Positions 34,954-41,008 of a stretch of 41,008 bases of DNA are shown here, one piece after another (the first letter of the stretch is position 1; each line of letters starts with the position of its first letter). The translations under genes and the position numbers were made by a program. The notes below the pieces were generated by a model. The model was not told the origin of the DNA. It worked only from the letters and a program-made list of their open reading frames with translations, and searched no databases. Source of the stretch: Phascolarctobacterium sp. (GTDB lineage: Bacteria > Bacillota > Negativicutes > Acidaminococcales > Acidaminococcaceae); assembly GCA_017457085.1 (NCBI GenBank), contig JAFTID010000075.1, positions 1 through 41,008 of the forward strand, read 5' to 3'.

Positions 34954-35637
34954 TTATTTTGCGAGGATGAGTTTGGTCAAATCCATGGGATCAACAATTT
35001 TGCCGTCTTTGTAAACGCGCATGTTGCCGCTTGCGATTTCGTCAATGAGGATTACTTCGTCATTGTTGTAGCCAAATTCAAATTTAATGTCATACAGGTC
35101 AAGACCTTTTTTAGCCAATTCATCAGCAACGATGTGGGTGATTTTCAAGGTTTGAGCTTTCATGCTTTCGAACATTTCGCGGTTCATTACGCCCAATGCT
35201 TCCAAACCTTCGCAGGTTACCAGCGGATCACCTTTTTCGTCGTTTTTGAAGGTGCATTCTACATAACCGCCGGACAATTCGGTGCCGTCAGCAATGTAAT
35301 CACCATAACGACGAATGAAGCTACCGGTTGCTTTCAAACGGCAGATAACTTCCAAGCCTTTGCCGAAAACTTTTGCAGGCAATACTTCCATGGTAGCTTC
35401 TTCCAAATTAGCGCCAACATAGTGGGTTTTAACGCCAGCTTCTTTGAGGATTTCAAAGAAGAGGATGGAAGTTTCCAAGTTTGCTCTGCCAATGCCTTCG
35501 ATGGTGAGGCCTACAGTGTTTTCGCCCGGGTCAAACACGCCGTCTTTACCGGTGCAGTCATCTTTAAATTTCAACAGTACGTTACCGTTTTCAAGTTGGT
35601 AAACGTCTTTGGTTTTGCCGGAATAAAGTTTTTGCAT
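34954..35637 (-). CDS. purC: Phosphoribosylaminoimidazole-succinocarboxamide synthase (SAICAR synthetase)
   Basis: Joins CAIR and aspartate using ATP in purine synthesis. The 227-residue length is normal for bacterial PurC. Seen are [23 protein letters not shown] (ATP site), [50 protein letters not shown]. The frame is open for 26 more codons upstream, but [11 protein letters not shown] at 35637 is the family start and has aaagga before it. It is an isolated purine gene here, not in a pur cluster, and is divergent from the GltD-like gene with a candidate PurR site in between. Confidence 0.96.
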   Translation of the reverse strand: MQKLYSGKTKDVYQLENGNVLLKFKDDCTGKDGVFDPGENTVGLTIEGIGRANLETSILFFEILKEAGVKTHYVGANLEEATMEVLPAKVFGKGLEVICRLKATGSFIRRYGDYIADGTELSGGYVECTFKNDEKGDPLVTCEGLEALGVMNREMFESMKAQTLKITHIVADELAKKGLDLYDIKFEFGYNNDEVILIDEIASGNMRVYKDGKIVDPMDLTKLILAK

Positions 35638-35683
35638 AATAACATAACATCCTTTCGTTGTTATATAAAATTGCTCCATAAAA

Positions 35684-35712
35684 ATATTACCACAAAGCAT
35701 TTTATTGCTCAA
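35684..35712 (-). promoter_or_regulatory. Promoter of purC
   Basis: On the minus strand TTGAGC (35712-35707), a 17-bp spacer and TAATAT (35689-35684), about 47 bp before the purC start. Confidence 0.45.
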
Positions 35713-35747
35713 CAATTTTTTAGAGATATTTTTCCTGTTGGTTCGTG

Positions 35748-35763
35748 GAACGTTCGGGTTTTC
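35748..35763. promoter_or_regulatory. GAACGTTC dyad, candidate PurBox
   Basis: gaacgttc (35748-35755) is a perfect palindrome followed by ggg and a T run. On the minus strand aaacccgaacgtt matches the Bacillus PurBox AWWWCCGAACWWT at 11 of 13 positions. It lies between the divergent purC and GltD-like promoters. PurR is encoded in this window, so control of purC by it is likely but unproven. Confidence 0.45.
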
Positions 35764-35771
35764 AAAAACTG

Positions 35772-35799
35772 TTTACAACTTAAATTGTGAACTTATTAT
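35772..35799 (+). promoter_or_regulatory. Possible promoter of GltD-like gene
   Basis: TTTACA (35772-35777), a 16-bp spacer and TATTAT (35794-35799); an alternative -10 TATAAT (35799-35804) overlaps it with poorer spacing. Confidence 0.4.
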
Positions 35800-35834
35800 A
35801 TAATAAAGCTAGGATATAAAGGAGGCTTGATATT

Positions 35835-36959
35835 ATGTTGAAAAAGGCCGTTTATAATAGAGAAGATTTTTTGAAGCTTAATGTTTTACCCCAACGTTTA
35901 CGCATTTGGGCAGAAGATACGGAACTGGAAGATTACATTCGTGATGAAGCGTTCTATCACAGGGATTTGCCACGTAAGGCTCCTGTAGCCTTGGAGCCTT
36001 TGAAGGTTGCCGTAATCGGTAGTGGTCCTGCTGGCTTAGGGTGCGCTGACCAGTTGCAAAGGCTTGGCTACGACGTAACCGTTTTTGAACGGGACGATAG
36101 ACCGGGCGGCTTGCTCATGTATGGCGTTCCCAATATTAAACTTCCGAAAAATTTACTTATGGAAAAGATTACTGAACTTATTAATAAAGGCGTGAAGTTT
36201 GTTTTAGGCTGGGAGCTGAAAGACGAAGCAGGTTTTGCCAAGCTGCAAGAAGAATTTGCGGCAGTGGTGCTGTGCGTTGGCAGCAGAAAGCCTAAAGTTA
36301 TTCCGGGTATTCAAGTGGATAACAAGCAAATCTTCCACGCTAAGGATTTTTTGACGGAAGTTACCAAGGATATGCTTAACGGGACCGATTTAATGAACGT
36401 TAAGGGTAAAGACGTGGTAATTGTTGGCGGCGGTGATACTGGTGTGGATTGTGCTGCCATTGCTATTGCCCAGGGTGCTAACACCGTACATCAACTGGAA
36501 ATGCAGGAATGTCAGGCAACTGCCAACAGCGTGCGAGACGATTTGTGCAATATCGTGCAGGGGGACTTCACCATTTCCTATGGCACTGTTTTGAAACGTT
36601 TGCTCCGTGACGAAGAAGGCAAACTGAAAGCAGTAGAAACTGCTCAAGTTGAATGGCGTAGTGCTAGAAGTGGAGCCCTTCCTAATACTGTGGATGTGCT
36701 TGGTAGCGAAAAGATTTTGCGTGCCCAGGTGTTAATCTTGGCGCTTGGCTTCAACGGTCCCGAAGACGAAATCTTTTCTGCTTGCGATGTGAAGCGTTCC
36801 CCGGCAGGAATGTTGGCTGACGGCGGTGAATACTTTACTACCACCAAAGAAGGGGTGTTCGCTGCAGGCGATGCCCGCCGTGGTAGTGGCATTGTAGCGT
36901 GGGCGTTTACGGAAGGTCGCAACGCTGCCATGAAATGTGCAGAATATCTGCGTAGATGA
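35835..36959 (+). CDS. GltD-like NAD(P)-dependent flavin oxidoreductase, short form
   Basis: A 374-residue member of the glutamate-synthase small-subunit family. FAD-binding VAVIGSGPAGLGCADQL (about 58-74) and ERDDRPGGLLMYGVPNIKLPK are followed by an NAD(P)-binding VVIVGGGDTGVDCAA (about 194-208) and the late FAD contact GVFAAGDARRGSGIVAWA. Full GltD is about 480 residues with an N-terminal double iron-sulfur domain; here the first 55 residues hold no cysteine cluster. No gltB is present, so it is not a normal glutamate synthase. The next gene, 18 nt on, encodes a small iron-sulfur protein, suggesting the two exchange electrons. Ribosome site aaggagg precedes the gene. Confidence 0.82.
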   Translation: MLKKAVYNREDFLKLNVLPQRLRIWAEDTELEDYIRDEAFYHRDLPRKAPVALEPLKVAVIGSGPAGLGCADQLQRLGYDVTVFERDDRPGGLLMYGVPNIKLPKNLLMEKITELINKGVKFVLGWELKDEAGFAKLQEEFAAVVLCVGSRKPKVIPGIQVDNKQIFHAKDFLTEVTKDMLNGTDLMNVKGKDVVIVGGGDTGVDCAAIAIAQGANTVHQLEMQECQATANSVRDDLCNIVQGDFTISYGTVLKRLLRDEEGKLKAVETAQVEWRSARSGALPNTVDVLGSEKILRAQVLILALGFNGPEDEIFSACDVKRSPAGMLADGGEYFTTTKEGVFAAGDARRGSGIVAWAFTEGRNAAMKCAEYLRR

Positions 36960-36977
36960 TTTGTTGGAGGGAAGGGT

Positions 36978-37175
36978 ATGGCGATTCGTTTAAACGAAGA
37001 TAAAGAAATAGTAGCTCAAATCCGCGAGGGGTTGAAAATGAAAGGTGGTTATTGCCCCTGTCGTTTAGAAAAAACTGAGGACAATAAGTGTATGTGTAAA
37101 GAGTTCCGTGACCAAATAGCAGATCCGAATTTTGAAGGATATTGTCATTGCTTATTGTATTATAAAGAAAAATAA
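36978..37175 (+). CDS. Small ferredoxin:thioredoxin reductase catalytic-chain-like protein
   Basis: A 65-residue protein with three Cys-x-Cys motifs: CPC (26-28), CMC (38-40) and CHC (56-58), in the context GGYCPCRLEK, EFRDQIADPNFEGYCHCLLY. CPC...CPC...CHC holds the 4Fe-4S cluster and the redox disulfide of ferredoxin:thioredoxin reductase. Plant and cyanobacterial FTR has spacings of 16 and 8 residues between motifs; here they are 9 and 15, and the chain is about half as long. The likely job is reduction of a disulfide through a 4Fe-4S cluster, with the adjacent GltD-like flavoprotein as electron donor (inference). Ribosome site ggaggg precedes it. Confidence 0.78.
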   Translation: MAIRLNEDKEIVAQIREGLKMKGGYCPCRLEKTEDNKCMCKEFRDQIADPNFEGYCHCLLYYKEK

Positions 37176-37192
37176 ATATTAAAAATTTAAGT

Positions 37193-37230
37193 AAAGGTAC
37201 TTATCTTGCGGTAAGTGCCTTTATTTTTTT
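37193..37230 (+). terminator. Terminator after the FTR-like gene
   Basis: The stem aaaggtactta/taagtgccttt (37193-37203/37212-37222, one G-T pair, 8-nt loop) is followed by attttttt. Its T run is also the start of the next promoter's -35 box. Confidence 0.85.
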
Positions 37231-37258
37231 GACATTTTTGTAAACTTCGTGTTAGAAT
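37229..37258 (+). promoter_or_regulatory. Promoter of the 3D-rnmV-rsmA operon
   Basis: A perfect TTGACA (37229-37234), an 18-bp spacer and TAGAAT (37253-37258) with a TGT before it (extended -10), 28 bp before ATG 37286. Confidence 0.7.
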
Positions 37259-37285
37259 TGTTAGGTTGTAATTAGGAGGTACATT

Positions 37286-37951
37286 ATGTCTTTTAAAAGA
37301 GTAAGACGTTGTCTGGGAATTTTGCTCTGCGTGCTTGTGGCAGTTCCCTTTCTGGTAGGTTTCGACTTAGCGAAAAAAATTACTGTAATTAATGATGAAT
37401 TGACTTATGTAGAACAAAACGTAGAAATGCCTGTAGAATATATTTACGATAAAAATGTAGCGAAAGGCATCGACACTGTTGAAGTGGAAGGCAGAATTGG
37501 TAGAGAACGCATCATCTACAAAACTGTAACCAAGGCTGATGGTAGCGTAAAGGCAGAAGCTGTTAAACGTGAAATGCTGCAAGCTCCTGTTGCTCAAGTT
37601 GTGCGTGTGGGTACTGCGCCCAGCGTGAAAACTAAGGACGGCTTTAAACGTTTTAAAAAGAAAATGACCGTGCAGGCTACTGCTTACTGGACTCACGACC
37701 CTGTAGATGCCAGCGGTACTGGTATTGCTTATGACGGCACTCCTGCAGTGCCCTACAAAACTATCGCTGTAGACCCCAAGGTTATTCCCCTGCAATCCCA
37801 AGTTTATATTCCCGGCATTGGTCAAGTGCGTGCTAACGATACCGGCAGCGCCATCAAAGGTAAAATTATTGACATTGCCATGGATAGCCGTAAAGCTGCT
37901 TGGAACTGGGGCAGACGTAATATTGAAATTTATATTTTAGACGAAAAATAA
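37286..37951 (+). CDS. G5 and 3D domain cell-wall protein (YabE/YuiC-like)
   Basis: A 221-residue exported protein. Residues 10-30 are a signal peptide or anchor (GILLCVLVAVPFLVGFDL). Residues 35-110 resemble a G5 domain (VEQNVEMPVEYIYDKNVAKG, GRERIIYKTV, VAQVVRVG). Residues 125-217 are a 3D domain with its three aspartates: VDPKVIP, ANDTG and IDIAM. The fold is that of MltA-type lytic transglycosylases, so it probably remodels peptidoglycan. Bacillus has the same kind of protein (YabE) directly before rnmV and rsmA, and the order is kept here. Confidence 0.88.
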   Translation: MSFKRVRRCLGILLCVLVAVPFLVGFDLAKKITVINDELTYVEQNVEMPVEYIYDKNVAKGIDTVEVEGRIGRERIIYKTVTKADGSVKAEAVKREMLQAPVAQVVRVGTAPSVKTKDGFKRFKKKMTVQATAYWTHDPVDASGTGIAYDGTPAVPYKTIAVDPKVIPLQSQVYIPGIGQVRANDTGSAIKGKIIDIAMDSRKAAWNWGRRNIEIYILDEK

Positions 37952-37972
37952 TTTAGAAGCGAGGAACAAATT

Positions 37973-38509
37973 TTGTTAAAGGAAGTTCTTGTTGTAGAAG
38001 GCAAGATGGATACCGTTGCCATTAGGAAGGCGCTGGAAGCAGACACCATTGAAACTGGTGGCTTTACCCTTGCACCCCACACCTTACGTCAAATTGCTGC
38101 TGCTTATGAAAAAAGAGGCATCATCATTTTGACTGACCCTGACGGTGCAGGCGAGCGTATCCGTAAATTTTTGACGGAACGTTTCCCAAACGCAGGGCAA
38201 GCTTTTATCCCCAAGGTGCAGGCTACTGCCAACAACGACGTGGGTGTAGAACAAGCTCAGCCGGAAGCAATCCTTGCAGCTTTGGCGAAGGTGCGCCACC
38301 ACGAATACAAGCCTCAACAAGAATTTACCATGCAAGATTTGTTTGCCAATGACTTAAACGGAAGCCAAGCAGCTTCTGCCAGACGTGATGCCCTTGGTGT
38401 AGAGCTGGGTATTGGCTACGGCAATGCTAAACGCTTTTTGGAACGTTTAAATCATTACGGCGTAACCCGCGCTGAATTTGAAGCCGCACTGGCAAAGATA
38501 GGAGAATAA
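37973..38509 (+). CDS. rnmV: Ribonuclease M5
   Basis: A 178-residue Toprim nuclease that matures the 5S rRNA precursor. KEVLVVEGKMDTVAI (catalytic Glu at about 9) and ILTDPDGAGERIRKFL (Asp-x-Asp) are the Toprim motifs. YKPQQEFTMQDLFANDLNG and GIGYGNAKRFLERLNHYGV belong to the C-terminal half. The start must be TTG 37973, since the next ATG would cut the first Toprim motif; gaggaa stands about 6-9 nt before it. It lies between the 3D-domain gene and rsmA. Confidence 0.94.
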   Translation: MLKEVLVVEGKMDTVAIRKALEADTIETGGFTLAPHTLRQIAAAYEKRGIIILTDPDGAGERIRKFLTERFPNAGQAFIPKVQATANNDVGVEQAQPEAILAALAKVRHHEYKPQQEFTMQDLFANDLNGSQAASARRDALGVELGIGYGNAKRFLERLNHYGVTRAEFEAALAKIGE

Positions 38510-38513
38510 ATTT

Positions 38514-39365
38514 ATGCAGCATCCCGTAATCGCATCTCCCCAAGTTACGAACCACATCCTGCACAAGTTTAAACTGCGTGCGGATAAAAAATTGGGGCAA
38601 AACTTTTTGATTGATGAAGATATTGTGCGCCGCATTGTGGAAGCGGCAGAACTTACCCCGGAGGACACTGTTTTAGAAGTTGGCCCCGGTATTGGCACCC
38701 TTACCCAAGGCTTGGCAGAAAGTGGTGCGCAGGTAGTTTCCGTAGAATTGGACAAACGCCTTTTGCCCGTATTGGATACTACCCTCGAAGGCTACGACAA
38801 TGTGCGCATTGTCAGTGGCGATATTTTAAAGGTAGATATAATGAAGGAAGTTGGCGTGGAAAATTTCAAATGCTGCGCTAATTTGCCCTACTATATTACT
38901 ACGCCCATCATCTTTGCCATTCTGGAAAAACGCTTGCCTATGGAACGCCTTGTTGTTATGGTGCAAAAGGAAGTGGCAGAACGCATGGCGGCGCAACCCG
39001 GTGGTCGTGATTATGGCGCGCTTTCCGTAGCTATCCAATATTACACTGAACCGGAAATTGCTTTCATCGTACCGCCTACCAGCTTCATTCCTGCTCCTGC
39101 AGTGGATAGCGCAGTAATCGTGTGCAAACGTCGGGAGAAACCTCCTGTAGAAGTGTGCGACGAAGGGCTGTTCTTTAGAGTTGTCAAGGCAGCTTTTTCC
39201 CTGCGTAGAAAAATGCTTAACAATGCGCTGAAGAATATGGGCTTGAACAGCGAGCAGGTAGCAAAATGGTGCGAGCTTGCTGGCATTGACGGCAAACGTC
39301 GTGGCGAAACCTTAACTTTGGAGGACTTCGCTGCGCTGACTAACACCTTCTCTCAAATTAAATAA
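38514..39365 (+). CDS. rsmA: 16S rRNA adenine dimethyltransferase (KsgA)
   Basis: Dimethylates the two adjacent adenines near the 3' end of 16S rRNA during small-subunit maturation. The 283-residue protein has RADKKLGQNFLIDEDIVRRI, SAM-binding VLEVGPGIGTLTQGLA (about 54-69), VVSVELDKRL, the catalytic NLPYYITTPI (about 123-132) and FSLRRKMLNNALK in the C-terminal domain. It starts 4 nt after rnmV and ends the operon at a terminator. Confidence 0.97.
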   Translation: MQHPVIASPQVTNHILHKFKLRADKKLGQNFLIDEDIVRRIVEAAELTPEDTVLEVGPGIGTLTQGLAESGAQVVSVELDKRLLPVLDTTLEGYDNVRIVSGDILKVDIMKEVGVENFKCCANLPYYITTPIIFAILEKRLPMERLVVMVQKEVAERMAAQPGGRDYGALSVAIQYYTEPEIAFIVPPTSFIPAPAVDSAVIVCKRREKPPVEVCDEGLFFRVVKAAFSLRRKMLNNALKNMGLNSEQVAKWCELAGIDGKRRGETLTLEDFAALTNTFSQIK

Positions 39366-39370
39366 AACTC

Positions 39371-39396
39371 AAACGGCTCGTAAAAGCCGTTTTTTA
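39371..39396 (+). terminator. Terminator of rsmA
   Basis: The stem aaacggct/agccgttt (39371-39378/39385-39392) with a 6-nt loop and a run of six T, 5 nt after the rsmA stop. Confidence 0.85.
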
Positions 39397-39519
39397 ATTG
39401 CTTGGTTTAAATACGTAATTAAAGGAATTTGTATATAAATTGTGAAAAAATTGTTACAATGGTATCGTCTATAATTAGATGTATCTTTAAAAGAGAAAAT
39501 TTATGAGAGGTGTAATTAT

Positions 39520-40833
39520 ATGAAAAAACATTTATTGGCTTTAAGCGCAGCTGCAGTTTTGTTGGCTCCTCAAGCTGTAGGTGCAGAAGGCTTTTCCATC
39601 AACGAATGGTCTGCAGAAGGCTTCGCAATGGGCGGCGCTCGTATGTTTGCTGAAAACGACGCAGCTAACATGGCGTACAACCCTGCTTCCTTGACTAAAA
39701 TTAAAGGTGAAGTTGCTAAAATTTCTGCAACTTACATCAGCCCGCACGGCAAGTATAAAACTGAGAATGCTCAATATGGTGTTGGCGCTACTGGGGAATT
39801 GGAAACTACTGGTCATAACAGAGTTCATCCTGCATGGGCTCCCGGTATGTACTATGTAAAACAAATCAATGACAAAGAATGGCTTGGCTTTGGTTCTTAT
39901 GCTCGTTTTGGCAACTCTTGCCAATTTGAACCTGGTTCTTTGCCTGGCTATAATAATACTAGTTCTAAACTTAATGGTATGAGCATTGGCGTTAACTATG
40001 CAAAAAAATTGGACTCTAAATGGTCTGCTTCTTTAGGTGCAGAAGTTAACTATGCATGGTTGCAAATTGATAAAACTTTGCCTTATGCAACATTCTTGCC
40101 GGCAGGTAACGTGCAAGTTGAAGGCGAAAGCTATGCTTTAGGTTGGAATGCTGCTGTTAATTATGAATTTGACGATAAGAACGAAATGGGTATCGTCTAT
40201 CGCAGTGCAGTAAACCATTCTATGGAAGCTAATGTAAGAGATAACGGTTATATGTCCTTTGGTGAAATTAATGGTGCTACCGATGCTTATGGTTGTGTAA
40301 CTTTGCCGGAAAGCGTCATGATTGGTTACAATCATAAATTCAATGATAAAACTCGTGTAGAATTGAATGGTACTTGGACTCGTTGGAGTCGTTTTGATGC
40401 ATTTAATATGACTTATAGCGGTGCAAATTTGAGCTACCATGGTCAGCCTATGCCTAGTCTTACTCATCCTGATGCTAGAAACTGGAAAGATGGCTGGCGT
40501 TATGCTATCGGCGTAGAACATAAACTGAGCGATAAATACTCCTTGTTGGCTGGTGTTGCTCATGATGAATCCTCTATTCCTGATTATGAAGGTACTTTAG
40601 AATCTATGGGCGCAGACTTTATGGTTCCCACCGGTACTAGAACTACCTTTACCATTGGTACTCAATATCATGATGACAGACAAACCGTTGCGTTTACCAT
40701 TGGTTATATGAAGGTTGGCGATTTGTCCATTGAAGGTGATACTGCACCTGGTAATAACAAATTCTACAATAGCGCTAAAATGTATGACTCCTACACCAAA
40801 TTGGTATCCATCTCCTACCAATACAACTTCTAA
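39520..40833 (+). CDS. FadL/OmpP1-type outer-membrane channel
   Basis: A 437-residue precursor with a signal peptide (KKHLLALSAAAVLLAPQAVGA, cut near residue 22). The mature protein opens EGFSINEWSAEGFAMGGARM...NDAANMAYNPASLTKI, the family's hatch region with the conserved N-P-A, followed by about 14 amphipathic strands and a terminal SYQYNF. The family imports hydrophobic compounds such as long-chain fatty acids across the outer membrane. Ribosome site gagaggtg precedes ATG 39520. The 150-bp region before it has an A/T-rich leader with a tataat at 39470-39475 but no clear -35 box. It is strong evidence for a diderm envelope. Confidence 0.92.
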   Translation: MKKHLLALSAAAVLLAPQAVGAEGFSINEWSAEGFAMGGARMFAENDAANMAYNPASLTKIKGEVAKISATYISPHGKYKTENAQYGVGATGELETTGHNRVHPAWAPGMYYVKQINDKEWLGFGSYARFGNSCQFEPGSLPGYNNTSSKLNGMSIGVNYAKKLDSKWSASLGAEVNYAWLQIDKTLPYATFLPAGNVQVEGESYALGWNAAVNYEFDDKNEMGIVYRSAVNHSMEANVRDNGYMSFGEINGATDAYGCVTLPESVMIGYNHKFNDKTRVELNGTWTRWSRFDAFNMTYSGANLSYHGQPMPSLTHPDARNWKDGWRYAIGVEHKLSDKYSLLAGVAHDESSIPDYEGTLESMGADFMVPTGTRTTFTIGTQYHDDRQTVAFTIGYMKVGDLSIEGDTAPGNNKFYNSAKMYDSYTKLVSISYQYNF

Positions 40834-40845
40834 TCTTGCTTTTAA

Positions 40846-40872
40846 AGGCACTCTCGAAAGAGAGTGCCTCAG
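40846..40872 (+). terminator. First terminator after fadL-like gene
   Basis: A perfect 10-bp stem aggcactctc/gagagtgcct (40846-40855/40860-40869) with a GAAA tetraloop, but no T run behind it. Confidence 0.65.
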
Positions 40873-40879
40873 ACTGTTG

Positions 40880-40918
40880 AAAAAGCCTGTTTTGGAAAAA
40901 TTCCAAAGCAGGCTTTTT
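40880..40918 (+). terminator. Second, stronger terminator after fadL-like gene
   Basis: An 18-bp stem (40880-40897 with 40901-40918, one G-T pair) with a 3-nt loop and a five-T end; A-rich on the 5' side, so usable on both strands. Confidence 0.85.
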
Positions 40919-40971
40919 ACGTTATGAATTACATAACAAAATATAGAATTGTTTGAAAAAATATTTTTGTT

Positions 40972-41004
40972 TTGACATATCCTTCCTTTGGGAGTAGGAT
41001 GTGT
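40972..41004 (+). promoter_or_regulatory. Strong promoter with overlapping dyad, gene beyond the window
   Basis: A perfect TTGACA (40972-40977), a 17-bp spacer and TAGGAT (40995-41000). acatatcct (40975-40983) and aggatgtgt (40996-41004) form a 9-bp inverted repeat with one mismatch covering both boxes, which could be a repressor site. The transcribed gene lies right of the window. Confidence 0.55.
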
Positions 41005-41008
41005 CCGT

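Noticed and set aside
34948-35790. 280-codon plus-strand ORF over purC
   Set aside because: It is the mirror of the purC coding region; its translation is Phe/Val-rich with no family features, and purC is unmistakable on the minus strand.
35835-36959. Glutamate synthase small subunit
   Set aside because: No large subunit is present and the N-terminal iron-sulfur domain is absent, so only the family likeness is kept.

Overview
The window looks like chromosome of a diderm, Gram-negative-staining Firmicute (class Negativicutes; something close to Acidaminococcaceae/Phascolarctobacterium is my best guess). Its gene orders are Firmicute ones: ispE - regulator - purR - glmU - prs ... pth, and 3D-domain protein - rnmV - rsmA. 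It also encodes proteins for an outer membrane: a FadL-type channel and a small beta-barrel protein, both with signal peptides and a C-terminal Phe. No rRNA, tRNA or CRISPR array was seen.

Layout. 1-1408: a nested-hairpin stretch, then a phage-type zinc amidase with three small companions (DUF1659, a 22-residue peptide, DUF2922). 1409-2457: a terminator, an ORF remnant and a HigB/HigA-type toxin-antitoxin pair behind a palindrome-bearing promoter. 2532-4305 (minus): a YitT-type protein and an EamA transporter. 4520-10125 (plus): ispE, a FadR-type regulator, an unassigned nucleotidyltransferase, purR, glmU and prs, covering isoprenoid, purine/PRPP and UDP-GlcNAc supply. 10126-12305: a polysaccharide deacetylase gene flanked on both sides by large imperfect fold-back elements, then pth. 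12312-19174: a HAD phosphatase, an AlaX-type editing protein, a dedA/threonine aldolase/azlC/azlD cluster, map, a DUF805 protein and ttcA. 19400-23739: pcrA and ligA.

23764-32444 is an accessory island: Fic protein, hsdM, an AlbA_2/ATPase-type protein, hsdS and hsdR, all on the plus strand. The same 28-bp terminator hairpin stands at both ends of it. This type I restriction-modification operon with two embedded non-R-M genes is the most striking locus, because the AlbA_2 gene carries five exact-period 11-bp tandem units that could switch its frame.

32468-40918: an outer-membrane protein, a lipid/polysaccharide flippase, purC, a GltD-like flavoprotein next to a tiny ferredoxin:thioredoxin-reductase-like protein, a G5/3D cell-wall protein, rnmV, rsmA and a FadL-type channel. 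The window closes on a strong promoter whose gene lies outside.

All functional calls come from reading motifs, gene order and length by eye; no searches or structure predictions were run.
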